NCBI GenBank assembly: GCA_937859005.1
Contig: CALLYR010000007.1
Coordinates: 1 to 5,965, forward strand
DNA length: 5,965 bases
Direction of reading: 5' to 3'
Source of the DNA: an uncultured Paracoccus sp.
GTDB lineage: Bacteria; Pseudomonadota; Alphaproteobacteria; Rhodobacterales; Rhodobacteraceae
Below are positions 1 to 5,383 of this stretch, piece by piece. The position numbers were made by a program, and so were the translations under genes. Positions within the stretch are counted from its first letter, which is position 1. Each line of letters starts with the position of its first letter. The notes under the pieces are model-generated. The model was not told the DNA's origin, searched no databases, and saw nothing but the letters and a program-made list of their open reading frames with translations.

Positions 1-431
1 GCGACCCGATCGCGGCGGCGACCGCCGCCTGCCGCATCGGGCTGATCTCGGCCACGCTGAACCGGCTGGCGGCGCAGGCTGCGCGGCCGGGCGAGGGGCG
101 CGCGGATGGCGCCCATGCGCTGGTCGCGGATTACTTGGACCTGGCCGCGCGCGAACTGGGCCGCGGGCGGACGGTGGCCGATCTGGCCGAGGCGCTGGGA
201 ACCACGGCCGCGCATCTGGACCGGGCCTGCCGGCAGCAGCGCGGGCGGTCGGCGCTGGACCTGCTGTATGACCTGCGGCTGGAACGCGCGCAGCGGATGC
301 TGCGCACGGGCAACCGCAGCCTGTCCCGGATCGCCGATGACCTGGGCTTCACGGGCGTCGCGCATCTGAACCGGATGTTCATGGCCGCGACAGGCCGGCC
401 GGCGGAATCATTCCGGGGCGGACTGGCCTAA
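1..431 (+). CDS. AraC-family transcriptional regulator, C-terminal part (5' end outside window)
   Basis: The frame starting at base 3 is open from the window edge to a TAA at 429-431, giving 142 residues of a protein that begins further upstream; a TTG at 135 is only an internal codon. The visible part carries the two-helix DNA-binding module of AraC/XylS regulators. The first helix-turn-helix is at about fragment residues 57-78 (TVADLAEALGTTAAHLDRA). A linker helix of the LRLERAQRML type follows at 91-100. The second helix-turn-helix is at 107-129 (SLSRIADDLGFTGVAHLNRMF), closing with TGRPAESFR, which matches the family's usual TGxxPxxYR ending. AraC members normally bind tandem promoter sites and sense a ligand through an N-terminal domain. 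That domain lies outside the window, so effector and targets cannot be told. The gene converges with rlmE and their stop codons overlap. Confidence 0.88.
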   Translation, partial: DPIAAATAACRIGLISATLNRLAAQAARPGEGRADGAHALVADYLDLAARELGRGRTVADLAEALGTTAAHLDRACRQQRGRSALDLLYDLRLERAQRMLRTGNRSLSRIADDLGFTGVAHLNRMFMAATGRPAESFRGGLA

Positions 432-1216
432 TCCTCGGCGCCGTCCTGTTCGCGGCGGCCGCGAAAGCCGGTGGCAACCACGAATTTTTCCGACGAATCC
501 GACCGGCTGGCCGGGGGCTTCACATTCGCGACCTTCTCGAAGTTCCGCTTCAGGACCGCCTGCAGCCCCTGTTCCGCGCCCCCTGCCAATACCTTGGCGA
601 CGAAGGTGCCGCCCGGTTCCAGCACGTCGAAGGCAAACTCCGCCGCCGCCTCGACCAGCGCCACGATGCGCAGGTGGTCGGTGCCCTTGTGACCCGAGGA
701 TGCCGCGGCCATGTCCGACATCACCACATCGGCGCCCCCGCCCAGCCATGCCTTGACCTGATCGTCCGCCCCTTCGGACAGGAAATCGAGCTGATGGATT
801 TCGGCCCCCGCGATGGGATCGACCTCCTGCAGATCGACGCCCAGCACCGTGCCCCTTTTTCCGGCCCGTTCGCCCAGCGCATTCACCCGCGCCACCGCCA
901 CCTGGCACCAGCCGCCGGGCGCGCAGCCCAGATCGACCACCCGCGCGCCGGGTTTCAGAAAACCGTATCTGTCGTCCAGTTCGATGATCTTGTAGGCGGC
1001 GCGGCCCCGGTATCCTTCGCGTTTCGCGCGCGCCACATACGGATCGTTCAGCTGGCGTTCCAGCCACAGCGTGCTGGACAGCTTGCGCCCCTTGGCGGTC
1101 TTGACCCGCACCCGCAGGTCGCGCTGGCCGCGGCCCGACGTGCCCTTGCTCGCGCGCGAGGCCGCCCCCGGCTTGCGCGGCCCCCCTGCGCCATTGCCGC
1201 CTTTTCCGTCCGCCAT
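428..1216 (-). CDS. rlmE: 23S rRNA (uridine-2'-O-)-methyltransferase RlmE (FtsJ/RrmJ)
   Basis: This enzyme uses S-adenosylmethionine to methylate the ribose 2'-OH of U2552 (E. coli numbering) in the 23S rRNA A-loop, a late step of 50S ribosome assembly. The protein has 262 residues. Counting from the GTG one codon upstream (1219), the SAM-binding motif VVDLGCAPGGW is at 94-104 and the catalytic K-D-K-E tetrad of the family is complete: K77 (AAYKIIE), D169 (SDMA), K209 (VAKVL) and E244 (SSEKFVV). A basic, glycine-rich N-terminal extension of about 45 residues precedes the conserved core, a common trait in alphaproteobacterial members. I prefer the ATG at 1216-1214 over the GTG at 1219. The ATG overlaps the ppx stop as TGATG and has GGAG (1227-1224) seven bases upstream. 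It is the second gene of a ppx-rlmE operon and ends tail to tail against the AraC-type gene. Confidence 0.95.
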   Translation of the reverse strand: MADGKGGNGAGGPRKPGAASRASKGTSGRGQRDLRVRVKTAKGRKLSSTLWLERQLNDPYVARAKREGYRGRAAYKIIELDDRYGFLKPGARVVDLGCAPGGWCQVAVARVNALGERAGKRGTVLGVDLQEVDPIAGAEIHQLDFLSEGADDQVKAWLGGGADVVMSDMAAASSGHKGTDHLRIVALVEAAAEFAFDVLEPGGTFVAKVLAGGAEQGLQAVLKRNFEKVANVKPPASRSDSSEKFVVATGFRGRREQDGAED

Positions 1217-2340
1217 CACGCCACTCCGTTCAGTCCTTCAGGGGTCACGACCCCGTCGCGTACCATCTGCGCATAAAGCAAGCCTTCCCGCAGGCCGCGG
1301 TCGGCGACCGACAGCCGGGTGGTGGGCCAGACCCGCATCAGCGTCTGCAGGATCGCTGCGCCCGACATGATGAGCGCGTGCCTCTCGCGCCCGATGCGCG
1401 GATCGTTGCGCCGCCCGTCCGGCCCCAGCGCCAGATAATCGCGGATCACCCTGTCGATCTGGGCGGTGGTCATGACCAGCCCGTCCACCTTGGTCCGGTC
1501 GTAACGCTTCAGCCCCAGATGGCTGGCCGCGACCGTGGTGACAGTGCCCGATGTGCCGATGATCTGGAAATTGTCAGAGGCGCGGCCCGCGCTGGCATAG
1601 GGGGCAAAACCCGCCAGCATCTCCTCGAAGTGCCAGCTCATCAGGGCGAAGCGGGCGGGATCGTCCTCGACATCGGCAAACTGGTCGCGCAGCGTGGCCA
1701 CGCCCAGCGGCACGCTGATCCAGTCCACGACGCGCGCGTCACCCGGCCGCGGGTCGGCAAAGCCGTCGGCCAGCCGCATGATCGCGCGCGGCCGTTCGGC
1801 CGTCTCGACATCGGAAAGGTCGATCCAGACCAGTTCGGTCGAACCGCCGCCGATGTCCACGACCAGCAACTGTTCGGTCCGCAGGCTGACCAGCGGCGCG
1901 CAGGAAATCACGGCCAGCCGGGCCTCTTCCTCGGCCGGGATGATTTCCACCGGCAGGCCGGTCTCGCGCCGGATCGCGCGCATGAATTCCTGGCTGTTGC
2001 GCGCACGCCGACAGGCCTCGGTCGCGACCAGGCGCATCCGGGTCACGCCGTGGTTGTCCAGCTTGCGCCGGCAGACCTGCAGGGCATGGACAGTCCGCGC
2101 CATCGAATGACGCGACAACCGCCCCGATGCTTCCAGCCCGTGCCCCAGTTGGACGGGCTTGGAAAAGCTGTCGATCACCTGGAACTGACTGCCCGTGGGC
2201 CGGGCAATCAGCATCCGGCAACTGTTGGTGCCCAGATCGAGCGCCGCATACAGCGACGCGTCGTCGGGCCTGCGGGTGCTGGCCGGCTCAACCGTAGGGC
2301 TCGGGAACGCGTCCGCACCCGCGGGACGCCTGGGCGTCAT
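1216..2340 (-). CDS. ppx: Ppx/GppA-family exopolyphosphatase / pppGpp phosphatase
   Basis: This 374-residue protein of the ASKHA (actin/Hsp70-like) fold should hydrolyse terminal phosphates of inorganic polyphosphate and/or convert pppGpp to ppGpp in the cytoplasm. The family's hallmarks are visible in order. The first phosphate loop is DLGTNSCRMLIA (35-46). An EEEARLA stretch (137-143) contains the likely catalytic glutamate. The second phosphate loop is DIGGGSTELVW (162-172), and a nucleotide-loop-like GTSGTVTT lies at 262-269. The length fits the shorter Ppx/GppA form without the C-terminal HD-like domain of E. coli Ppx (about 510 residues). The first ~28 residues are Pro/Arg-rich and look like a non-conserved tail. 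The ATG at 2340 has GGAGGG eight bases upstream. The stop overlaps the rlmE start (TGATG), so the two are translationally coupled. Sequence alone does not separate exopolyphosphatase from GppA activity; the symbol is a family-level choice. Confidence 0.9.
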   Translation of the reverse strand: MTPRRPAGADAFPSPTVEPASTRRPDDASLYAALDLGTNSCRMLIARPTGSQFQVIDSFSKPVQLGHGLEASGRLSRHSMARTVHALQVCRRKLDNHGVTRMRLVATEACRRARNSQEFMRAIRRETGLPVEIIPAEEEARLAVISCAPLVSLRTEQLLVVDIGGGSTELVWIDLSDVETAERPRAIMRLADGFADPRPGDARVVDWISVPLGVATLRDQFADVEDDPARFALMSWHFEEMLAGFAPYASAGRASDNFQIIGTSGTVTTVAASHLGLKRYDRTKVDGLVMTTAQIDRVIRDYLALGPDGRRNDPRIGRERHALIMSGAAILQTLMRVWPTTRLSVADRGLREGLLYAQMVRDGVVTPEGLNGVA

Positions 2341-2348
2341 CTGAAACG

Positions 2349-2354
2349 CCCTCC
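2349..2354 (-). promoter_or_regulatory. Shine-Dalgarno site of ppx
   Basis: GGAGGG on the minus strand stands eight bases before the ATG at 2340 and fixes that codon as the start of the ppx-type gene. Confidence 0.7.
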
Positions 2355-2371
2355 GATATCAAGTTGTCCCC

Positions 2372-2400
2372 AAGCTAGCGCTGCGGCCGCATCGGTTCAA
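2372..2400 (-). promoter_or_regulatory. Candidate promoter of the ppx-rlmE operon
   Basis: Read on the minus strand, a -35-like TTGAAC (2400-2395) is followed after exactly 17 bases by a -10-like TAGCTT (2377-2372). This fits the alphaproteobacterial housekeeping pattern TTGxxx-N17-TAxxxT. Transcription would start near 2365, leaving a leader of about 25 nt that contains the GGAGGG ribosome site. The -35 box contains the TGA stop of the upstream Hint reading frame, so the operon appears to start right at the end of the preceding gene. It is inferred from spacing and similarity only. Confidence 0.5.
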
Positions 2401-2714
2401 CCCTGCGCCGCGGATACGGGGGCCGTCCCGCGCAGGAAAAGCGACCGTGCCGCGCCCTTTTCCGCCGCATCCCGTTGCAGCGCGAGGCCGCCATGCGCCT
2501 CGGCCAGGCTCCGGCCCTGACGGCCGGTCAGGAACTGCCGCGCCCCTTTTCCGGGCAGGCCGTCGCGCAGCTCCGGGAACAGCGTCAGGATTTCGGCCCG
2601 CGCCGCCTCGCCCACGCCTTTCAGCGCCTGTTCGCCGGTGAACAGCGTTTCCGTCGCGGCGCCTTCGGAAAGGACGACCTCGTGGCGGTCGAACAGGATA
2701 TGGTGATAGGTCAC
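2397..2714 (-). CDS. C-terminal part of the Hint-domain protein, split off by a frame break
   Basis: This 105-codon frame starts with GTG at 2714 and ends with TGA at 2399-2397. Its first residues (VTYHHILFDRHEVVLSEG) are recognisable as the last conserved strands of the Hint_2-type domain, where Rhodobacterales homologues typically read a HLLFDRHEV-like motif. The rest (LFTGEQALKGVGEAARAEILTLFPEL) matches the tail that usually follows the domain, and the final ~50 residues are a basic, variable C-terminus. It is therefore most simply the lost 3' part of the upstream gene. The GTG overlaps the upstream TGA as GTGA, and AGGA (2727-2724) lies nine bases before it. Reinitiation by coupled ribosomes is thus possible and would make a separate 105-residue polypeptide. 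I cannot tell a real split from a mutation or base-call error. Confidence 0.7.
   Translation of the reverse strand: MTYHHILFDRHEVVLSEGAATETLFTGEQALKGVGEAARAEILTLFPELRDGLPGKGARQFLTGRQGRSLAEAHGGLALQRDAAEKGAARSLFLRGTAPVSAAQG
2711..2714 (-). other. Frame break (GTGA overlap) within the Hint domain
   Basis: On the minus strand the coding sequence reads GTC GGG TGA CC. The first frame stops at TGA (2713-2711), while the continuing homologous frame resumes at GTG (2714-2712). One extra G in the GGG run, or a -1 shift, would read Val-Gly-Val-Thr-Tyr and restore one 418-codon protein. The base loss sits in a short G run, a typical place for an indel or a base-call error. Confidence 0.75.
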
Positions 2715-3652
2715 CCGACCACGTCCTCGGCCACCTCGGCCCCGTCCAGCGCCAGCAGATGCCTGGCCGCGACCAGCACCTCGGCCGCGCCGAACAGACG
2801 CTGCGCGATATCCGACCGGACCAGCATCCGGTGCCGGGGCGACACCAGCAGATCGCGCCTGGGCAGGCGGTTGCCCAGCGCGCCCTTGCGGATGCGGATG
2901 TGGCGCAGATTGGGATGGGCGGCCAGATCGGCGGCATCCAGCCGGCGCGTCCCGTGCCAGCAGACGGCCTGCGGCCCGTGATCGGCGGTCACGACCAGAT
3001 CGCCCACGGCAATCCTCTCGATCGGGCGCTGGCCCCTGGCCGTCAGGATACGGGTGCCTTCGGCAAAGCAGGGGACGAATCCCACATCGGGCCGGTTGAC
3101 CGCCAGCGAATTGGAAGTTCCGTCATTATAGGGCTTGTGCAGGGTGATCGACTGGATCGGGCCGGCTTCCAGCGCGTCGTTGAAGGAATCCTTCAGGCTG
3201 GGAACGGCGAAGATGCGTCCCAGATCGTCCTGGATCAGCGTGACGACGATTCTGGCCGTGGTGGTGCCGTCGCAAAAGGTGATGGTGGCGGTGTATTTCT
3301 GCGCCGCGTCGAAATCGAACCGATCGGCCAGACAAGGCTTTCCCGCTGAATCGGCCGCGGCGATCTTTTGCCCGGTTGAAAAACCTTCAAAGCCGGCGCG
3401 GCCCCAGAAGCCGTTTTCCGACCGCAGTTCGCCATCGCCGTCGCCATCCTTCAGCGTCATGTCGACGATATTTCCGGCCAGCGCCGCGCCCGGTCCGCCG
3501 AAGGTGACGCCGTTCAGCGCATCGGCGTTTTCGGCGCCCCATGCCCATTCGCTCTTGTCGATATGCTGGCTGCTGTCCAGATCGCCCAGATAGATCGCCT
3601 TGAAATGGTTGTCGCCGCTGTCGGGCAGAGGGGCGGGCGGTTTCTTCGTCAT
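2711..3652 (-). CDS. Hint_2-type (Hedgehog/intein) domain protein, truncated by frame break
   Basis: This 313-codon frame holds a ~190-residue N-terminal region and most of a Hint_2-like domain. The Hint part begins at C195 in CFAEGTRI, the expected catalytic cysteine of autoprocessing Hint domains. It continues with the GDLVVTADHG strand (217-226) and S271-P-R-H274, which stands where TxxH is expected. It ends abruptly at EDVVG before the last strands, which continue in the next frame. The N-terminal region (AENADALNGVTFGG, an Asp-rich DGDGDGE stretch at 69-75 resembling an EF-hand loop, then a TATITFCDGTTTARIVVTLIQDD strand pair) resembles the module that often precedes Hint domains in Rhodobacterales; this is from memory. 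No signal peptide or membrane helix is seen. The ATG at 3652 is preceded by AGGA with an eight-base gap, whereas the open frame back to 3871 crosses promoter-like DNA. Its biological role is unknown; self-cleavage is possible but unproven. Confidence 0.82.
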   Translation of the reverse strand: MTKKPPAPLPDSGDNHFKAIYLGDLDSSQHIDKSEWAWGAENADALNGVTFGGPGAALAGNIVDMTLKDGDGDGELRSENGFWGRAGFEGFSTGQKIAAADSAGKPCLADRFDFDAAQKYTATITFCDGTTTARIVVTLIQDDLGRIFAVPSLKDSFNDALEAGPIQSITLHKPYNDGTSNSLAVNRPDVGFVPCFAEGTRILTARGQRPIERIAVGDLVVTADHGPQAVCWHGTRRLDAADLAAHPNLRHIRIRKGALGNRLPRRDLLVSPRHRMLVRSDIAQRLFGAAEVLVAARHLLALDGAEVAEDVVG

Positions 3653-3740
3653 GGGTCGGTTCCTGTGGAGCGGGGACCGCGAATCACAGCCGCCGCGGCC
3701 TGCCGGCGGGTGCAGGCTGGACGCGGCGGGCCTGATCGGG

Positions 3741-3763
3741 AAGCTGTCGGAAGCCGACAGCTT
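3741..3763. repeat. Perfect 10-bp inverted repeat with 3-base loop
   Basis: AAGCTGTCGG (3741-3750) and CCGACAGCTT (3754-3763) are exact reverse complements separated by AAG. If transcription starts downstream of the TATAAT block at 3785-3780, the repeat lies within the first ~35 nt of the Hint-gene leader and would fold into a strong RNA hairpin. It could equally be a protein-binding operator. On the + strand it is followed by only three T's, and on the - strand by CCCGATC, so neither orientation is a convincing intrinsic terminator. Confidence 0.65.
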
Positions 3764-3779
3764 TAGGCGAAAGCCTTTG

Positions 3780-3796
3780 ATTATAATGCATTGCAT
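3780..3796 (-). promoter_or_regulatory. Candidate -10 region of the Hint gene with adjoining 11-bp palindrome
   Basis: ATTATAAT (3780-3787) is self-complementary, so it contains a consensus TATAAT on both strands; the only gene close behind it is the minus-strand Hint gene. Directly upstream in that direction lies the odd-length palindrome ATGCA-T-TGCAT (3786-3796). No TTGxxx -35 hexamer stands 16-18 bp upstream on the minus strand, and no TGn extension is present. If used, the promoter probably depends on an activator or non-standard sigma contact, with the palindrome as a possible regulator site. The start of transcription would be near 3773, leaving a leader of about 120 nt. Confidence 0.4.
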
Positions 3797-3913
3797 GATG
3801 GCGTTGACGACCTGCGGGCGTCCGCCGGACCTGACTGCCTGCGCCCCGTGCGCCCCCGTGCCGGGCCGCACGCCTGCCCGCGATGCGCGAACGCCGTCGG
3901 GAAAGGGGGCGGC

Positions 3914-3941
3914 TTGTGACGCCCGCGCGGCTGGCCTACAT
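3914..3941 (+). promoter_or_regulatory. Candidate promoter of the small-membrane-protein/vWA operon
   Basis: TTGTGA (3914-3919) and CTACAT (3936-3941) are separated by 16 bases, a reasonable match to the alphaproteobacterial housekeeping pattern. A start near 3948 would leave a short leader carrying GGAAGGA (3954-3960) before the ATG at 3967. It is judged by pattern only. Confidence 0.4.
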
Positions 3942-3966
3942 CCCTGTGCAGCCGGAAGGAACTGCC

Positions 3967-4137
3967 ATGATCATCGCCGCCGCCGTCATCCTGGGCGCCC
4001 TGCTGGGCGACATGCGTGCCCGCAAGGCCGGGGGCGATACGCTGGACCGGCTGCAATATGCGGCAAGCCACGCCATTGTCTTCGCCATTCTTGGCCTGTT
4101 CGCCACGGTCCTGATCGACCGGGCGGCGCGGGGCTGA
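3967..4137 (+). CDS. Small two-helix membrane protein (56 residues), function unknown
   Basis: The ATG at 3967 is preceded by GGAAGGA (3954-3960) with a six-base gap, an excellent ribosome site that favours this start over the ATG at 3883. The 56-residue product has two hydrophobic segments: a short one at 1-14 (MIIAAAVILGALLG) and a longer one at about 33-51 (ASHAIVFAILGLFATVLID). They are joined by a charged loop with several Arg/Lys (DMRARKAGGDTLDR). I see no cysteine, lipobox or catalytic motif and do not recognise a named family. Its TGA overlaps the ATG of the vWA gene (TGATG), so both are almost certainly co-translated. A role as membrane anchor or partner of the vWA protein is an inference from that coupling only. 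Confidence 0.75.
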   Translation: MIIAAAVILGALLGDMRARKAGGDTLDRLQYAASHAIVFAILGLFATVLIDRAARG

Positions 4138-5318
4138 TGTTCCGCCCCTTCCTCGACGCGCTGCGCCGGCACGGGGTGCCGGTCAGCCTGCGCGAATGGC
4201 TGGATCTGATGGGGGCGATGCAGGTGGGTGTCGCGGGCTGGTCGGTCGATGATTTCCATGCCATCGGCCGCGCCATCCTGGTCAAGGACGAACGCCACAT
4301 CGACCGCTACGACCGGGCTTTTGCCGAAACTTTTTCGGGTCTTGAGACGGTCCCGGTCGAGGCGCTGGTCAGCGAGGCCGCCCTGCCCCGCGAATGGCTG
4401 GAAAAGCTGGCCGAGAAGCTGCTGACCGACGAGGAAAAGGCCGACATCGAGGGATCGGGCAGCTTTGAGGCGCTGATGGAGAAACTGCGCCGGCGGCTGG
4501 CCGAGCAGCAGGGCCGCCATCAGGGCGGCAACAAATGGATCGGCACCGCCGGCACCTCGCCCTTTGGCGCATACGGCTATAACCCCGAAGGGGTGCGGAT
4601 CGGGCAGCACGAATCCCGCCACCGCCGCGCCGTCAAGGTCTGGGACAAGCGCGAGTTCCGCGATTTCGACGACAGCGTGGAACTGGGCACCCGCAACATC
4701 AAGGTCGCGCTGAAGCGCCTGCGGCAATGGGCGCGCCACGGCGCGGCCGAGGAACTGGACCTGCCGGCCACGATACGGGCCACGGCCGACCACGGATACA
4801 TCGACGTGCAGACCCGGCCCGAACGGCGCAACGCGGTCAAGGTGCTGCTGTTTCTGGACGCGGGCGGGTCGATGGACGACCACACCCGCCGCGTGGACGA
4901 GTTGTTTTCCGCGGCACGCGCCGAGTTCCGCAACCTGGAACATTACTATTTCCACAACTGCCTTTACGAATCCGTCTGGCGCGACAACCGCCGCCGCTGG
5001 GACCGGACCGTGCCGACATGGGACCTGCTGCACCGCTTCGGCCGCGACTGGAAGGTGGTCTTCGTGGGCGACGCCTCGATGTCGCCATACGAGATCGTGG
5101 CGCCGGGCGGCGCGAACGAACACTGGAACCCCGAGCCGGGCGAATTGTGGCTGCGCCGCGTATGCGAGACATGGCCCGATCACGTCTGGCTGAACCCGGT
5201 GCCGCAGCAGCATTGGGGATACACCCCGTCCATCGGGATGATCGGCCGGATCTTCGAAAACCGGATGATGCCCCTGACGCTGGAGGGGCTGACGCAGGCG
5301 ATGCGCGTTCTGGGGTGA
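4137..5318 (+). CDS. vWA-domain protein, CoxE/COG3825-like
   Basis: This 393-residue protein is predicted soluble, with no signal peptide or membrane segment. The N-terminal ~125 residues are mostly helical and charged (FRPFLDALRRHGVPVSLREWLDLM; a long charged helix around 86-126). A family signature follows at 136-156 (GTAGTSPFGAYGYNPEGVRIG). The C-terminal half is the von Willebrand factor A domain. Its metal-site motif is D241-A-G-G-S245-M, so the first serine of the classical DxSxS is glycine, followed by a DDHTRR helix and a later acidic loop GDASMSPYEI (311-320). CoxE-like vWA proteins usually work with MoxR AAA+ ATPases in maturing or inserting metal cofactors into enzymes; the client here is unknown. 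I chose the ATG at 4137 because it overlaps the upstream stop as TGATG and the family sequence begins there; the open frame extends back to 3600 without conservation. Confidence 0.88.
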   Translation: MFRPFLDALRRHGVPVSLREWLDLMGAMQVGVAGWSVDDFHAIGRAILVKDERHIDRYDRAFAETFSGLETVPVEALVSEAALPREWLEKLAEKLLTDEEKADIEGSGSFEALMEKLRRRLAEQQGRHQGGNKWIGTAGTSPFGAYGYNPEGVRIGQHESRHRRAVKVWDKREFRDFDDSVELGTRNIKVALKRLRQWARHGAAEELDLPATIRATADHGYIDVQTRPERRNAVKVLLFLDAGGSMDDHTRRVDELFSAARAEFRNLEHYYFHNCLYESVWRDNRRRWDRTVPTWDLLHRFGRDWKVVFVGDASMSPYEIVAPGGANEHWNPEPGELWLRRVCETWPDHVWLNPVPQQHWGYTPSIGMIGRIFENRMMPLTLEGLTQAMRVLG

Positions 5319-5371
5319 AACAATCATCACGCGCGCGGTTCCGCGGTCTGTTCCGGGTGGCTCGGCCATCC

Positions 5372-5377
5372 TAGATT
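5372..5377 (+). promoter_or_regulatory. Possible -10 box of the M48 peptidase gene (leaderless?)
   Basis: TAGATT stands six bases before the ATG at 5384, the distance expected if transcription began at or next to the start codon. No clear TTGxxx -35 is found 16-18 bp upstream (the bases there read TGTTCC), so the call is weak. The TAG is also an in-frame stop that limits the start of the gene. Confidence 0.25.
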
Positions 5378-5383
5378 GGGGAC

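Larger units (their letters stand above)
3653..3966. promoter_or_regulatory. Divergent intergenic control region (314 bp)
   Basis: This stretch separates the minus-strand Hint gene from the plus-strand small-protein/vWA operon. Both strands stay open in one frame through it, but I see no conserved protein and no RNA gene. It carries a hairpin-forming inverted repeat (3741-3763), an AT-rich TATAAT block with a neighbouring palindrome (3780-3796), and a promoter-like pair near 3914-3941. The remaining bases (about 3800-3910 and 3653-3740) are GC-rich with only weak imperfect repeats. Confidence 0.6.

Noticed and set aside
1378..2520. 380-codon open frame on the plus strand across the ppx-type gene
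   Set aside because: The opposite strand carries clear Ppx motifs and a ribosome site; this frame is His/Pro/Arg-rich with no family resemblance.
2705..2720. Programmed -1 ribosomal frameshift site at the Hint frame break
   Set aside because: There is no X-XXY-YYZ slippery heptamer, a -1 slip would need a first-base mismatch (GGG to CGG), and the nearest downstream stem (CGACC/GGTCG) is weak and about 15 bases beyond the stop, too far to stimulate slipping. An indel or reinitiation is more likely.
3741..3763. LuxR-type (lux box) operator reading of the inverted repeat
   Set aside because: The CTG...CAG arms resemble a lux box, but the spacing is CT-N13-AG rather than CT-N12-AG and no luxI/luxR gene is in the window.
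3653..3871. Upstream extension of the Hint gene to an ATG at 3871
   Set aside because: The extra 73 residues cover the inverted repeat and TATAAT region and have no conserved character; the ATG at 3652 has AGGA at good spacing.
5334..5345. CGCGG-TT-CCGCG as a terminator after the vWA gene
   Set aside because: The stem is only 5 bp with a 2-base loop and no T run follows, so it is not a credible intrinsic terminator.
3936..5369. 477-codon open frame on the minus strand across the small protein and vWA genes
   Set aside because: It is antisense to two well-supported genes, shows no recognisable domain, and is explained by GC-rich third positions.
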